NCBI RefSeq assembly: GCF_000482385.1
Contig: NZ_AXVD01000002.1
Coordinates: 62,001-126,000, forward strand
DNA: 64,000 bases
Direction of reading: 5' to 3'
Source of the DNA: Nocardia sp. CNY236
Lineage (GTDB): Bacteria > Actinomycetota > Actinomycetes > Mycobacteriales > Mycobacteriaceae
Positions 19,070 through 27,382 of the stretch are shown here, piece by piece. The notes under the pieces are model-generated. The model saw nothing but the letters and a program-made list of their open reading frames with translations. It was not told where the DNA came from and did not search any database. Made by a program: the position numbers and the translations under genes. Within the stretch, counting starts at the first letter, position 1. Every line of letters starts with the position of its first letter.

Positions 19070-19479
19070 GGATGTACCTCCTGCGTAGCGATGAATTCGA
19101 CAACGAGGCCGGATCGTCGCTGCACGAACCCGACCTCCCGACGAAAGGCCACCGCGAGGACAGGAGCGCGCAGAAGTATCGCACCACGAGCCAGTTCGCA
19201 CTCGAGTCGCGCGTGCAGGTCGGGGACGCAGAAACAGAGATGGTCGAGTCCGCCGCCACGCCGCAGCCGAGCCGCGACCGGGGATCCATCGGCCGAGATC
19301 GGCGCGACCAGCTCCACCGGAAGTACGCCGTCGGTCTCCAGCAGCGCCACGGTCACCCGTAGTGTGAGGTCCTCGACCGGCTCGACCAGTATTCGAGCGC
19401 CCTCGGCCAGCCACCGCGTCAATGCGGGACCCATGCGTGCTACCACATATCCGACGTGATGCAGCGATTCGATCGGCAT
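19066..19479 (-). CDS. VOC (glyoxalase/methylmalonyl-CoA epimerase-like) metalloprotein
   Basis: 137 residues from ATG at 19479. Starts with the VOC strand LHHVGYVVARM and contains the second half-repeat GGGLDHLCFCVPDL; candidate metal ligands are His7/His8, His80 and a glutamate near the end (VVEFIA). The length fits a single-domain epimerase-type VOC enzyme. It is the first gene of the pair with the methyltransferase. Methylmalonyl-CoA epimerase-like sequence near an ACP suggests epimerisation or isomerisation of an acyl thioester; unproven. Confidence 0.72.
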   Translation of the reverse strand: MPIESLHHVGYVVARMGPALTRWLAEGARILVEPVEDLTLRVTVALLETDGVLPVELVAPISADGSPVAARLRRGGGLDHLCFCVPDLHARLECELARGAILLRAPVLAVAFRREVGFVQRRSGLVVEFIATQEVHP

Positions 19480-19728
19480 CGGTGCCCCCGTAGCAGGAGA
19501 GCGGCGACGGACAATCCAAGAAGAGGACGGACGATCCGAAAAGAGGCAGCCCGTTCCCGGGCCGACACGCACACAATAGCGAAATCTCATAATACACGAG
19601 ATCGAAGGCGGCACTCCGAGATCCGGTCCGGCATCCGCAGCAATCGCGCAGGTCGACCAATTGCAGGAATGCCCGCGAGCTTCTATCTTGAAATGAACTA
19701 TCGGTCGACAGCGCGCGAGGTCGGGAGT

Positions 19729-19965
19729 ATGTCCGACAAGCTGATCGAAATGTTCGCTGCAGGCTTGAAGGTTGACGCTGTACAGCTGAGTGAGGGCACG
19801 TCGCCGGAGAACACCGCGCAGTGGGACAGCCTCGCGACGATGACCCTGGTCATGCTGCTCGAAGACAGCTTCGAGGTCACGTTGTCGACACAGGACATCA
19901 TGCGCATGCATAGTATCGGAGCCGCCCGCGAGATCTTGCGAGCCAAAGGTGTCGGGGGAATCTGA
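19729..19965 (+). CDS. Discrete acyl carrier protein
   Basis: 78 residues from ATG at 19729 with a weak GGGAG upstream. The phosphopantetheine attachment motif is WDSLATMTL with Ser34; acidic helices surround it (LLEDSFEV). A discrete ACP directly upstream of an fkbH-like gene (2-bp gap) is the arrangement seen for glyceryl-ACP formation in methoxymalonyl and tetronate pathways (knowledge). No ketosynthase is nearby. Confidence 0.85.
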   Translation: MSDKLIEMFAAGLKVDAVQLSEGTSPENTAQWDSLATMTLVMLLEDSFEVTLSTQDIMRMHSIGAAREILRAKGVGGI

Positions 19966-19967
19966 AC

Positions 19968-21716
19968 ATGTCCGTCGACCCTGCCGACGTGCTCGTCAGC
20001 CAGCGCCGTTGGCTCGCACGGCGCCGGGCTCTGCCCATGGAGCCGACGCTGCGGGTAGGAGTTTCGGCAAGCTTCACAGCACAGCCGCTCGAGACCTTTC
20101 TGGGCGCCGGCCTGTTGGACGCAGGCGAAGAGCCGGCATTCGCCTTCGCGGACCACAATCGAATACACCAGGTCTGTTTCGATCCCGACAACACGCTCGG
20201 ATCGGTCGATCTGGCCGTGTTGTTGTGGCGTATCGAGGACATGTTCACCGCCGCGCTTCATCGATTGCTCGCTGAAGCGGACAACGCGGCGGCCGATTCG
20301 ATCGTGGCCGACTCCGCACACCTGGGCCACGTGGTGGGTGCGTTCGCACGCACATTCCACCATCCGGTCCTGGTTGGAACTCCGCCGACCATCGCGCCGC
20401 TGGGCCTCGACCTCGTGGACAGCTCCGTCACGGTGGACCTCGACCGTGTGCGAGCGGCCGCGTGCGCAGCCTTTCTGGATGCATTGGCCGATTCGCCTGC
20501 GCGGATCGTCGATCTCGCCGCCTGGGAGCGATCGCTGGGATTGGCGCATGTGCACGACCCGGTCAAGTGGATCACCTATCGCCAGCCGTACACGACTCGG
20601 TTCTGGGCCGTGGTGGGATCCCATCTCACCGATGCCATCGTCAGGGAGAAATCGCCGCCACCCAAGTGCCTGGTGCTCGATGCCGACAATACGCTGTGGG
20701 GAGGAGTCGTCGGCGAAGTCGGCCTCGCGGGAATCGAACTGAGCTCCACCTTTCCCGGAATCGCCTTTCAAGAGTTCCAGTGGGTGCTCAAGCGGCTGCA
20801 CAATCGTGGGGTGCTGCTGGCCGTGGCGAGCAAGAACACCATCGACGACGTACTCGATGTTTTCCGCCACCACGACGAGATGGTGCTCTCGCCAGACGAC
20901 ATTGCCGCCTGGCGCGTCAATTGGTCGCCGAAGTCGCAGAACATCCGCGAGATTGCCGGCGAGCTCAATGTCGGCGAAGACGCACTGGTCCTGATCGACG
21001 ATTCGGAGTCCGAATTGGGCGAAGTGCGCGCGTGCCTTCCCCGCGTTCGATGTCTGCACGTTCCCGAGGAAATCGCCGAGCTCCCGCTTCTGCTGCCGAC
21101 CAGCGGACTGTTCCGAAACCTTCGCGTGTCCACCGAGGACCGGCAACGCGCGACGATGCTGCGCTCGGAGCGAGCGCGTAAGGGCGCCACCGCCGGCATG
21201 ACCCACGAACAGTTCCTCGCCTCGCTCGAGCTCACGGTCTCCTACTTCGCGGTCGAAGACCAACATGTGGGGCGCGTGACACAGCTGATCAACAAAACCA
21301 ATCAGTTCAACCTCACCACTATCCGGAGAACGGAATCCGACCTTCGCGCGCTGATCGCCTCTGGCAACCACCTGGTCCGCGGGATCCGAGTGTCCGACAG
21401 ATTCGGAGACTACGGGCTCGTGGGCGTCGTGGTGCTGCGGCGGGTGGACAGCAGCACCTGGGATATCGATACCCTTCTGCTGTCGTGCCGAGTACTCGGC
21501 CGAGGACTCGAGACCGCCTTCATCGCTCGGATCGCTGCCGATGCCGGGGCCGCGGGCGCACACCGGATCACCGCACGCTACATCCCCACCGCAAAGAACA
21601 CCGTGGTCGCCGACCTGTACCCTCGCCATGGCTTCATCGACCGCGGCTCGGGTCGTTTCGACGCAACGATCTCGGCGGTTTCTCCCGTGCCCCCGCATAT
21701 CACGATCACTCGATAG
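19968..21716 (+). CDS. FkbH-like HAD-IIIC phosphatase/acyl-ACP-forming protein
   Basis: 582 residues from ATG. Domains: N-terminal ~1-225 variable domain; HAD-IIIC core with catalytic DADNTLWGG (Asp238, Asp240), VLIDDSESE later in the core; C-terminal GNAT-like region ~400-565 (INKTNQFNLTT, then RFGDYGLVGVV). FkbH enzymes take 1,3-bisphosphoglycerate, dephosphorylate it and transfer the glyceryl unit to an ACP (knowledge). With the ACP immediately upstream, a glyceryl- or lactyl-type loading reaction is predicted. Missing from the usual methoxymalonyl set are the acyl-ACP dehydrogenase and 3-hydroxyacyl dehydrogenase genes. Confidence 0.88.
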   Translation: MSVDPADVLVSQRRWLARRRALPMEPTLRVGVSASFTAQPLETFLGAGLLDAGEEPAFAFADHNRIHQVCFDPDNTLGSVDLAVLLWRIEDMFTAALHRLLAEADNAAADSIVADSAHLGHVVGAFARTFHHPVLVGTPPTIAPLGLDLVDSSVTVDLDRVRAAACAAFLDALADSPARIVDLAAWERSLGLAHVHDPVKWITYRQPYTTRFWAVVGSHLTDAIVREKSPPPKCLVLDADNTLWGGVVGEVGLAGIELSSTFPGIAFQEFQWVLKRLHNRGVLLAVASKNTIDDVLDVFRHHDEMVLSPDDIAAWRVNWSPKSQNIREIAGELNVGEDALVLIDDSESELGEVRACLPRVRCLHVPEEIAELPLLLPTSGLFRNLRVSTEDRQRATMLRSERARKGATAGMTHEQFLASLELTVSYFAVEDQHVGRVTQLINKTNQFNLTTIRRTESDLRALIASGNHLVRGIRVSDRFGDYGLVGVVVLRRVDSSTWDIDTLLLSCRVLGRGLETAFIARIAADAGAAGAHRITARYIPTAKNTVVADLYPRHGFIDRGSGRFDATISAVSPVPPHITITR

Positions 21717-21812
21717 CAAAATGCCAGTCGTGAAGCTGGCTACTACTCGCCCAGTCCAGCTGGGACAAAGCGGCTCGCGACAAACATCGACCAATGGGTC
21801 ACGATCGTCGGC

Positions 21813-22463
21813 GTGATCGAGATGACGGCAGTGGTGGGCGTAGTTGTGGCGGCGATGGGGTTGGTGCTGACCCCGGGGCCGAACATGATGTACCTGGTGT
21901 CACGCACCGTGTCGCAAGGCCGACGAGCGGGCTTGGTGTCGCTGGCGGGGGTGGCCGCCGGGTTCGCGGTGTACCTGGTGGCGGCAATCGTAGGCATCAC
22001 CGCAGTGTTCACGATGGTGCCCGGATTGTATCTCGCGGTGAAGCTCGCCGGTGCGGCCTACCTGGGATGGCTTGCCTGGCAGGCCGTGCGACCCGGAGGT
22101 GTCTCGGTGTTCACGCCTGCCACCGTGTCCACCGACCCACGACGACGCCTGTTCACGATGGGACTGGTCACCAACCTGCTGAACCCGAAGATCGCGATCA
22201 TGTACATGGCGCTGATCCCGCAGTTCGTGACCCCGGAGCATGGCATGGTGTGGCTACAGAGTCTGTACCTGGGTGTGTTGCAGATCGCGGTGGACCTCAC
22301 CGTGAACGTCCTCATCATCGCAGGCGCGGGTAGCCTGGCGAGCTTCCTTGCCGAGCGGCCGCTGTGGCTGCGTACGCAGCGCTACGTGACCGGCACCCTT
22401 CTCGGTGCCACCGCCGCCCTGCTGGCCACCGACTCCAGCCGTCTCGAGTCCCGATCGGTCTGA
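21813..22463 (+). CDS. LysE/RhtB family amino-acid exporter
   Basis: 216 residues from GTG (an ATG three codons later is an alternative). Six hydrophobic segments are visible. The family signature GLVLTPGPNMMYLVSRTVSQGRRAG lies at the first helix/loop, and GLVTNLLNPKIAIMYMALIPQF at the fourth-fifth. LysE-type carriers export amino acids or derivatives across the inner membrane. Its proximity to the FkbH cluster (96-bp gap, same strand) leaves open a role as exporter of that cluster's product. Confidence 0.85.
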   Translation: MIEMTAVVGVVVAAMGLVLTPGPNMMYLVSRTVSQGRRAGLVSLAGVAAGFAVYLVAAIVGITAVFTMVPGLYLAVKLAGAAYLGWLAWQAVRPGGVSVFTPATVSTDPRRRLFTMGLVTNLLNPKIAIMYMALIPQFVTPEHGMVWLQSLYLGVLQIAVDLTVNVLIIAGAGSLASFLAERPLWLRTQRYVTGTLLGATAALLATDSSRLESRSV

Positions 22464-22500
22464 GCCGATACGCCATTCACAGAACCCACCCACCGCCGCC

Positions 22501-23127
22501 CTACAAGCCGGACATGCGGTCGGCGACGCCGGGCGGCACCGCGACGGGGGTGGAACGCTCGAACTCGGCGGGCCAACCGCTGGCCGGTCCGGGTGGGTCG
22601 GTGCGCAATCGAGCGGCCCGCCAACAGTCACGGCGGCGACCGCGCTGAAGTATGCCGAGGCGGGAGATACCCTCGTAGTGAAATCCAGTGCGGCGCGCGA
22701 CCGCTGCAGACGCATAATTTCCCACGAAAGCGCGCCAATCGATACGCTCCAGAGCCAACCCCTGGGCATCGAAACCGAAGTCGCAGGCCAGATTCACCGC
22801 TTGGGCCATCAAGCCTTGTGAACGCTCGGCGGGAACCAACCAGAACCCGATCTCGGCTGCACTCTCGTCGAGTTCGACCAAACCGATCGTGCCGACGACA
22901 GGTCCGTCGGGCTGCAGCCGCACCGCCCAGATCGGCGTACGTGCCGACCACCCGGGGTCGACCTTGCCCTCGATGAAGGTGACGGCACTGTCTCGCATAT
23001 ACGGAACAGGGATGGTGGTCCATTCCCCGATGGACGCATCCTGGCAGCACGCGGTGATGGTGTCCACGTCGCTCATTGTCGGCGGTGACAGCCAAATCGC
23101 CCCGTTCGACAACACCTTACGGTCCAT
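22501..23127 (-). CDS. GNAT family N-acetyltransferase (RimJ/RimL type)
   Basis: 208 residues from ATG at 23127. Contains IWLSPPTMSDVDTI at the start, GTIGLVELDESAAEIGFWLVPAERSQGLMAQAV (acetyl-CoA loop around ~85-115) and ERIDWRAFVGNYASAAVARRTGF, the RimJ-like pattern for N-terminal or small-molecule acetylation. A Pro-rich tail follows. Open frame continues 47 codons upstream but lacks family similarity. Substrate unknown. Confidence 0.78.
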   Translation of the reverse strand: MDRKVLSNGAIWLSPPTMSDVDTITACCQDASIGEWTTIPVPYMRDSAVTFIEGKVDPGWSARTPIWAVRLQPDGPVVGTIGLVELDESAAEIGFWLVPAERSQGLMAQAVNLACDFGFDAQGLALERIDWRAFVGNYASAAVARRTGFHYEGISRLGILQRGRRRDCWRAARLRTDPPGPASGWPAEFERSTPVAVPPGVADRMSGL

Positions 23128-23246
23128 GGCGCCATGGTGGCATGGACTGGTGCGCCCAGTCATCCGAATATATTTCGACTGATGAGCAGATCGGTCAATC
23201 CACGGTTTCGGCTCATCGCAACCAATAGCGACCAGCTGGAAACCTC

Positions 23247-23282
23247 GTCGCACCCCGCCGGCCACCACCGGCGGGGTGCGAC
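23247..23282 (-). terminator. Strong hairpin terminator of the small repeat-protein gene
   Basis: A perfect 15-bp stem (GTCGCACCCCGCCGG / CCGGCGGGGTGCGAC) with 6-nt loop starts 12 bp after the stop codon of the gene at 23294. No long T-run, as common in high-GC actinobacteria. Confidence 0.75.
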
Positions 23283-23293
23283 CACCGGTTGGG

Positions 23294-23482
23294 TTACCAG
23301 TTACCGGTGGACGATCCCAGACCTGGGTTACCGGTCGAGGAGCCGAGGCCCCAGTCCGGTGTCGAGGAGCCCAACCCCCAACTTTCGATCATCTCGTTGG
23401 CTACGTGCCGGAAAAATCCCAATGCATGCCCGGCGACCTCCGACGCGGCCGGATTCGCAATGAGGTCGAGATAGGAGGCCAT
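23294..23482 (-). CDS. Small protein with GLGSST repeats
   Basis: 62 residues from ATG with AAAGGGG 5 nt upstream and a strong terminator downstream, so expression is likely. Residues 1-33 form an amphipathic segment (MASYLDLIANPAASEV, GHALGFFRHVANEMI). Residues 35-61 contain three 9-residue units with core GLGSST (WGLGSSTPD, WGLGSSTGN, PGLGSSTGN). There is no cleavable signal. Small helical proteins without signals include corynebacterial pore formers, but similarity to those is only general. Family not recognised. Confidence 0.65.
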   Translation of the reverse strand: MASYLDLIANPAASEVAGHALGFFRHVANEMIESWGLGSSTPDWGLGSSTGNPGLGSSTGNW

Positions 23483-23654
23483 TTACGCCCCTTTCGAGAT
23501 ATCCGCGAACGGCGGATGGTGTGAGGTAAAACACGGCGAGACTAGCTGACATCCAGAAAACGGGCAACCATGCGGGTAAGCGCACTGAACGAATGTGAAA
23601 CGTTTGCATTCGCTATTAGATAGCAATACTGCGCGCTGGGAAGTAGCGCACAGC

Positions 23655-23660
23655 TAGTCT
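23655..23660 (+). promoter_or_regulatory. -10 box (TAGTCT) for a leaderless dapC mRNA
   Basis: TAGTCT is followed by six bases and then the ATG at 23667, so transcription should begin on the start codon. No Shine-Dalgarno is present. Confidence 0.65.
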
Positions 23661-23666
23661 TCGGAT

Positions 23667-24857
23667 ATGCCCGCCCACTCGCAGATCGCCGCCCGCCTGC
23701 GCCCGTTCGCCTCGACGATTTTCGGTGAGATGACCGAACTCGCCGTACGGCATCATGCGATCAACCTGGGCCAGGGAGTTCCGGACGCCGATGGCCCGTC
23801 GGGCATGCTCGACGTCGCGCAACGCGCTATTGCCCAGGGCCTCAACCAGTATCCACCCGGTCGCGGCATGCCGGTCCTGCGCGAGGCCGTGGCGGCCGAT
23901 CGCGCCCGCCGCTATGGAACTCACTACGATCCCAACACGCAGGTGCTGGTCACAGTGGGCGCTACCGAGGCGATCGCGGCCGCCGTGCTCGGATTGGTCG
24001 AGCCCGGCCAGGAGGTCGCGCTGATCGAGCCCTACTACGACTCGTATGCCGCTGCCGTGGCGATGGCCGGCGCGCGACGGCGTACGGCCAGAATGGTCAC
24101 TGATGGCGACGGTTTCGTACTCGATGTGGACAGCCTGCGGTCGGCGATCACCCCGAACACCCGGATGCTGGTCGTGAACTCGCCACACAACCCGACCGGC
24201 GCGGTATTGGGAAAGGTCGATCTGCAAGCGATCGCCGACATCGCCTGTGAGCGCGACATCCTGGTACTCACCGACGAAGTCTACGAACGCCTGGTCTACG
24301 ACGAGGCCGAGCACGTCAGCCTGGCTACGCTACCGGGAATGAGTGGGCGCACGATCGTGGTGTCCAGTGCCGGAAAGACCTTCAGTGCCACTGGGTGGAA
24401 GATCGGATGGGCGTGCGGGCCCGCCGAATTGATCGATGGCGTGCTCGCGGCCAAGCAGTTTCTGACCTTCGTGGGTGGCGGCCCGTTCCAACCTGCGGTA
24501 GCGCACGCGCTCGACCATGAAGCAGAGTGGGTCGCTGACCAGCGGGATACGTTGTCCGCGAAACGAATACGGCTGTCGGCGGCACTGGCCGAAGCTGGGC
24601 TTCGGGTACTGCGCAGTGCGGGCGGGTATTACGTCTGCGCCGACATCACCCCACTCGGCGACGGCGACGGTCTGGCATTCTGCCGCGAGCTGCCGAAACG
24701 ACTCGGTGTCGCGGCAGTGCCGGTCAGTGTGCTCACCGACGATACCGCCGCGTGGGATCACCTGGTTCGTTTCGCATTCTGTAAGCGCGCCTCCACCCTC
24801 GACGAGGGCGTCCGCCGCTTGCGAGCTGGTGAGGTGACCCAGCAAACACTGTCGTAA
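23667..24857 (+). CDS. dapC: PLP-dependent aminotransferase, probable N-succinyldiaminopimelate aminotransferase
   Basis: 396 residues from ATG. Fold-type I class I/II aminotransferase: NLGQGVPD near 33-40, NSPHNPTGAVL (171-181), TDEVYERL (202-209) and the PLP lysine Lys237 in SSAGKTFSATGWKIGW. The closest family recalled is M. tuberculosis DapC (Rv0858c), acting in lysine and meso-diaminopimelate synthesis for peptidoglycan; related enzymes include methionine or kynurenine aminotransferases, so the substrate is an assignment by family and neighbourhood. The gene appears leaderless. Confidence 0.82.
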   Translation: MPAHSQIAARLRPFASTIFGEMTELAVRHHAINLGQGVPDADGPSGMLDVAQRAIAQGLNQYPPGRGMPVLREAVAADRARRYGTHYDPNTQVLVTVGATEAIAAAVLGLVEPGQEVALIEPYYDSYAAAVAMAGARRRTARMVTDGDGFVLDVDSLRSAITPNTRMLVVNSPHNPTGAVLGKVDLQAIADIACERDILVLTDEVYERLVYDEAEHVSLATLPGMSGRTIVVSSAGKTFSATGWKIGWACGPAELIDGVLAAKQFLTFVGGGPFQPAVAHALDHEAEWVADQRDTLSAKRIRLSAALAEAGLRVLRSAGGYYVCADITPLGDGDGLAFCRELPKRLGVAAVPVSVLTDDTAAWDHLVRFAFCKRASTLDEGVRRLRAGEVTQQTLS

Positions 24858-24888
24858 GCTGTCAAGGTTTGCTGGCAGGGTATCCCGC

Positions 24889-25449
24889 ATGGTTACGCAA
24901 TACCACACAGCAACTACCCTGGACGGATACATCGCCGATACGAACAATTCGCTCGGTTGGCTGTTCGACGTGGAGGGCGCCGCAGAAGCGGATGCCGGGT
25001 TCACCGAGTTCTTCGGGCAGGTCGGTGCCATGTGCATGGGGGCGACCACCTATGAGTGGGTCATGGCCAACCAACCACCCGAGACATGGCACACGATGTA
25101 CGGCGATCTTCCGTGCTGGGTGTTCACCCACCGAGATCTGCCCACCATGCTTGGTGCGAACCTACGCTTCGTCTCGGGAACAGTCGAGCCGGTACACGCC
25201 GAAATGGCCACTGCGGCGGGTGATCGCAATATCTGGATCGTTGGAGGCGGCGAACTGGCAGGGCAGTTCGCCGACGCGGGGTTGCTCGACGAGGTCGATG
25301 TGAGCGTGGCTCCGGTGACCCTCGGCGCCGGCGCTCCGTTGTTACCACGACGCATCTCGGCTGCCCGCATGCACTTGGCCGGTGTCACGCAGTCCGGCCA
25401 GTTCGCCGAGCTGCGCTACCGCCTCACTCGGCCTGCCGCCGAGGAGTGA
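24889..25449 (+). CDS. Dihydrofolate reductase/RibD C-terminal domain protein
   Basis: 186 residues from ATG. The N-terminus TQYHTATTLDGYIAD and C-terminal NIWIVGGGELAGQFADAGLLDEVDVSVAP match the RibD-C/DHFR-like NADPH-binding fold. These proteins are distinct from folate-pathway DHFR and their substrates are mostly unknown. It lies 31 bp after dapC on the same strand and ends at a shared convergent terminator. Confidence 0.85.
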   Translation: MVTQYHTATTLDGYIADTNNSLGWLFDVEGAAEADAGFTEFFGQVGAMCMGATTYEWVMANQPPETWHTMYGDLPCWVFTHRDLPTMLGANLRFVSGTVEPVHAEMATAAGDRNIWIVGGGELAGQFADAGLLDEVDVSVAPVTLGAGAPLLPRRISAARMHLAGVTQSGQFAELRYRLTRPAAEE

Positions 25450-25457
25450 ACGCCCAC

Positions 25458-25495
25458 GCGACTCGCATCCGGTCGAGGGGTCGGATGCGAGTCGC
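25458..25495. terminator. Bidirectional hairpin between convergent genes
   Basis: Perfect 14-bp stem (GCGACTCGCATCCG / CGGATGCGAGTCGC) with a 10-nt loop between the RibD-like gene and the DAHP synthase gene. Confidence 0.75.
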
Positions 25496-25510
25496 CCGAG
25501 CTATCGGGAC

Positions 25511-26602
25511 TCAGCGATCGCGGCGGGCGCGCACGGCATCGGCCAGGAGATGCAGTTGCCGCTCGGTGGTCTGCCAATCCAGGCACGCGTCGGTGATGGA
25601 CATCCCGTAGGTGGACTCGTTCGCGCGGCCGAGAGTGAGGTCCTGGCGACCCGCGACCAGGAAGCTCTCCAACATCACGCCCACCACACCGGCCTCGCCC
25701 GCGGCCAATCGGCGCCCGATATCGGCGACCACCTCGACCTGTTTGGCGTGGTCCTTGTTGCTGTTGCCGTGGCTGGCGTCCACCACGATCCGCTGCGGCA
25801 ACGAGGCTTTCTCCAGCCGTAGACACGCCTCGGCCACCGAGGCCTCATCGTAGTTCGGGCCTTTACTGCCGCCCCGCAGAATCACGTGACAATCCGGGTT
25901 GCCGGTGGTGCGGATCAGTGCCGAACGACCATCCAGGTCTATGCCCGGGAAGACATGACTCGCCGCCGCGGCCCGCACGCCGTCCACCGCTACCTGGACA
26001 TCGCCGTCGGTACCGTTCTTGATGCCGACCGGCATCGACAGCGCACTGCTGAGTTGCCGGTGCACCTGACTTGCCGCGGTGCGAGCTCCGATCGCGCCGT
26101 AGGACACCAGATCCGCGATGTATTGCGGGGTGATCGGATCCAGGAATTCACAAGCCACCGGGAGCCCGAGCCCGGTGATATCGACCAGCAATTCCCGGGC
26201 AATACCCAGACCAGTGTTGACATCGAATGAACCGTCCAGATGCGGGTCGTTGATCAGGCCTTTCCAGCCCAGGCTGGTGCGCGGCTTCTCGAAGTAGACC
26301 CGCATCACCACGTGCAACCGATCGTGGAGCTGCGTGGCCGTGGCCGCCAGCAGGCGCGCGTACTCTCCTGCCGCCGCGGGGTCGTGCACGGAGCACGGGC
26401 CGACGATCACCATGAGGCGATCGTCGGCGCCGTTCAACACGTCGATGGTGGCTTGGCGTCCGGTGCGGACCGTCTCGGCGAGCGTATCGGTGATCGGATG
26501 TGCGTGGCGCACCTCGGCCGGCGAGCGGAGCGGGCTGATGGTGCGAGTGCGTCGATCATCCAAATCGGAATGCCGCGCGTCGATCTCGGCTGCGGTTGTC
26601 AT
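25511..26602 (-). CDS. aroF: 3-deoxy-7-phosphoheptulonate (DAHP) synthase, class I
   Basis: 363 residues from ATG at 26602 with AAAGGA upstream. It follows the E. coli AroF/G/H pattern: LMVIVGPCSVHDP (~63-75), MRVYFEKPRTSLGWKGL (~100-116), TAASQVHRQLSS, VFPGIDLDGRSA, and VDASHGNSNKDH (metal site). It condenses phosphoenolpyruvate with erythrose 4-phosphate, the first step of the shikimate pathway in the cytoplasm. An upstream short reading frame with consecutive Tyr-Phe-Trp-Phe codons suggests attenuation by aromatic amino acids. Confidence 0.93.
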   Translation of the reverse strand: MTTAAEIDARHSDLDDRRTRTISPLRSPAEVRHAHPITDTLAETVRTGRQATIDVLNGADDRLMVIVGPCSVHDPAAAGEYARLLAATATQLHDRLHVVMRVYFEKPRTSLGWKGLINDPHLDGSFDVNTGLGIARELLVDITGLGLPVACEFLDPITPQYIADLVSYGAIGARTAASQVHRQLSSALSMPVGIKNGTDGDVQVAVDGVRAAAASHVFPGIDLDGRSALIRTTGNPDCHVILRGGSKGPNYDEASVAEACLRLEKASLPQRIVVDASHGNSNKDHAKQVEVVADIGRRLAAGEAGVVGVMLESFLVAGRQDLTLGRANESTYGMSITDACLDWQTTERQLHLLADAVRARRDR

Positions 26603-26651
26603 CTCGTGGGTTTCCTTTGTCTGGGGGCCGACCCACGGAAGCGATACCGTC

Positions 26652-26673
26652 GAGCCGGTCCATGATCCGGCTC
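26652..26673 (-). promoter_or_regulatory. Hairpin between the aromatic leader peptide and the DAHP synthase gene
   Basis: GAGCCGG and CCGGCTC pair around an 8-nt loop, 13 nt after the leader-peptide stop. A second pair, CGTGGGT/ACCCACG, brackets the Shine-Dalgarno of the synthase gene. Together these could form an attenuator or a translation-blocking fold (inference). Confidence 0.45.
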
Positions 26674-26685
26674 GGGCGGAAGTCG

Positions 26686-26754
26686 TCAGCTCATGTGGCC
26701 GCAGACCAGCCCACCCAGGGCCGGCTTGCTAAACCAGAAATACACGCGCTGCAC
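26686..26754 (-). CDS. Putative 22-residue aromatic leader peptide for DAHP synthase attenuation
   Basis: GTG start at 26754, TGA at 26686. Residues 4-8 are Val-Tyr-Phe-Trp-Phe; the rest reads SKPALGGLVCGHMS. Four consecutive aromatic codons ahead of the first enzyme of aromatic biosynthesis is the hallmark of a ribosome-sensing leader peptide. A TACTGT -10 box lies 7 nt before the GTG, so the mRNA would be leaderless. It sits 83 nt before the synthase ATG. No experimental support; comparison across relatives would settle it. Confidence 0.65.
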   Translation of the reverse strand: MQRVYFWFSKPALGGLVCGHMS

Positions 26755-26761
26755 GTCGGGC

Positions 26762-26767
26762 ACAGTA
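26762..26767 (-). promoter_or_regulatory. -10 box (TACTGT) for the leader peptide/DAHP synthase transcript
   Basis: On the minus strand TACTGT is followed by seven bases and GTG of the leader peptide. Confidence 0.55.
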
Positions 26768-26858
26768 CCAGCCCGAGACCATTCGATGCACACCAGACGC
26801 CGGGGCGCACCGATCACCGATGCCTCGCGCAGCGCAGGCCTCACTGAGAGGGTGACCG

Positions 26859-27329
26859 CTAACCCCACTGACCAGGCACGTACGCGCCAGCCGGCTCACG
26901 CGCGATGACGTTCATCCGGTTCCAGGCGTTGATCGTGGCAATGGCCGCGATCAACGCCGCGACCTGGTCGTCGTCGTAGTGCTCACGCACCTGCTGCCAG
27001 GCCTCGTCGCTGACGAACCGGCCGTCACCGATACGGGTGGCTTCCTCGGTGAGCGCCAGCGCCGCCCGCTCGGCCGGCGTGAAAACCGTCGCCTCGTGCC
27101 AGGCCGCGACCATATTGAGCCGCACGGATGTCTCGCCGGCGTGCGCGGCGTCCTTGGTATGCATATCGGTGCAATAGCCGCAACCATTGATCTGACTGGC
27201 ACGAATCTTCACCAACTCGAAGGTGGCGCCAGGGAGAGTGGAGTTGTCTATCACCCTGGTTGCCATATTGAGTCGCTTGACGAAGCTGGCTGCGACGGCG
27301 TTGGCGTGCAGGTCGATCCGGCGTTCCAT
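26859..27329 (-). CDS. AhpD-like/carboxymuconolactone decarboxylase family protein, copy with intact CXXC
   Basis: 156 residues from ATG at 27329. Contains the alkylhydroperoxidase signature QINGCGYCTDMHTKDA with CxxC and the downstream His (Cys48 and Cys51 approximately, then His). The preceding helix (LNMATRVID) and following WHEATVFTPAERAALALTEEAT are family features. AhpD-type proteins reduce peroxides or peroxidase partners with a CXXC disulfide. It is the second gene of the tandem pair, 53 bp after the other copy's stop. Confidence 0.85.
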   Translation of the reverse strand: MERRIDLHANAVAASFVKRLNMATRVIDNSTLPGATFELVKIRASQINGCGYCTDMHTKDAAHAGETSVRLNMVAAWHEATVFTPAERAALALTEEATRIGDGRFVSDEAWQQVREHYDDDQVAALIAAIATINAWNRMNVIAREPAGAYVPGQWG

Positions 27330-27382
27330 GATGTCCGTCCTTTGCTGTCTCGATCGGGTCGTCACCAGTGGGGTGGTGACCG

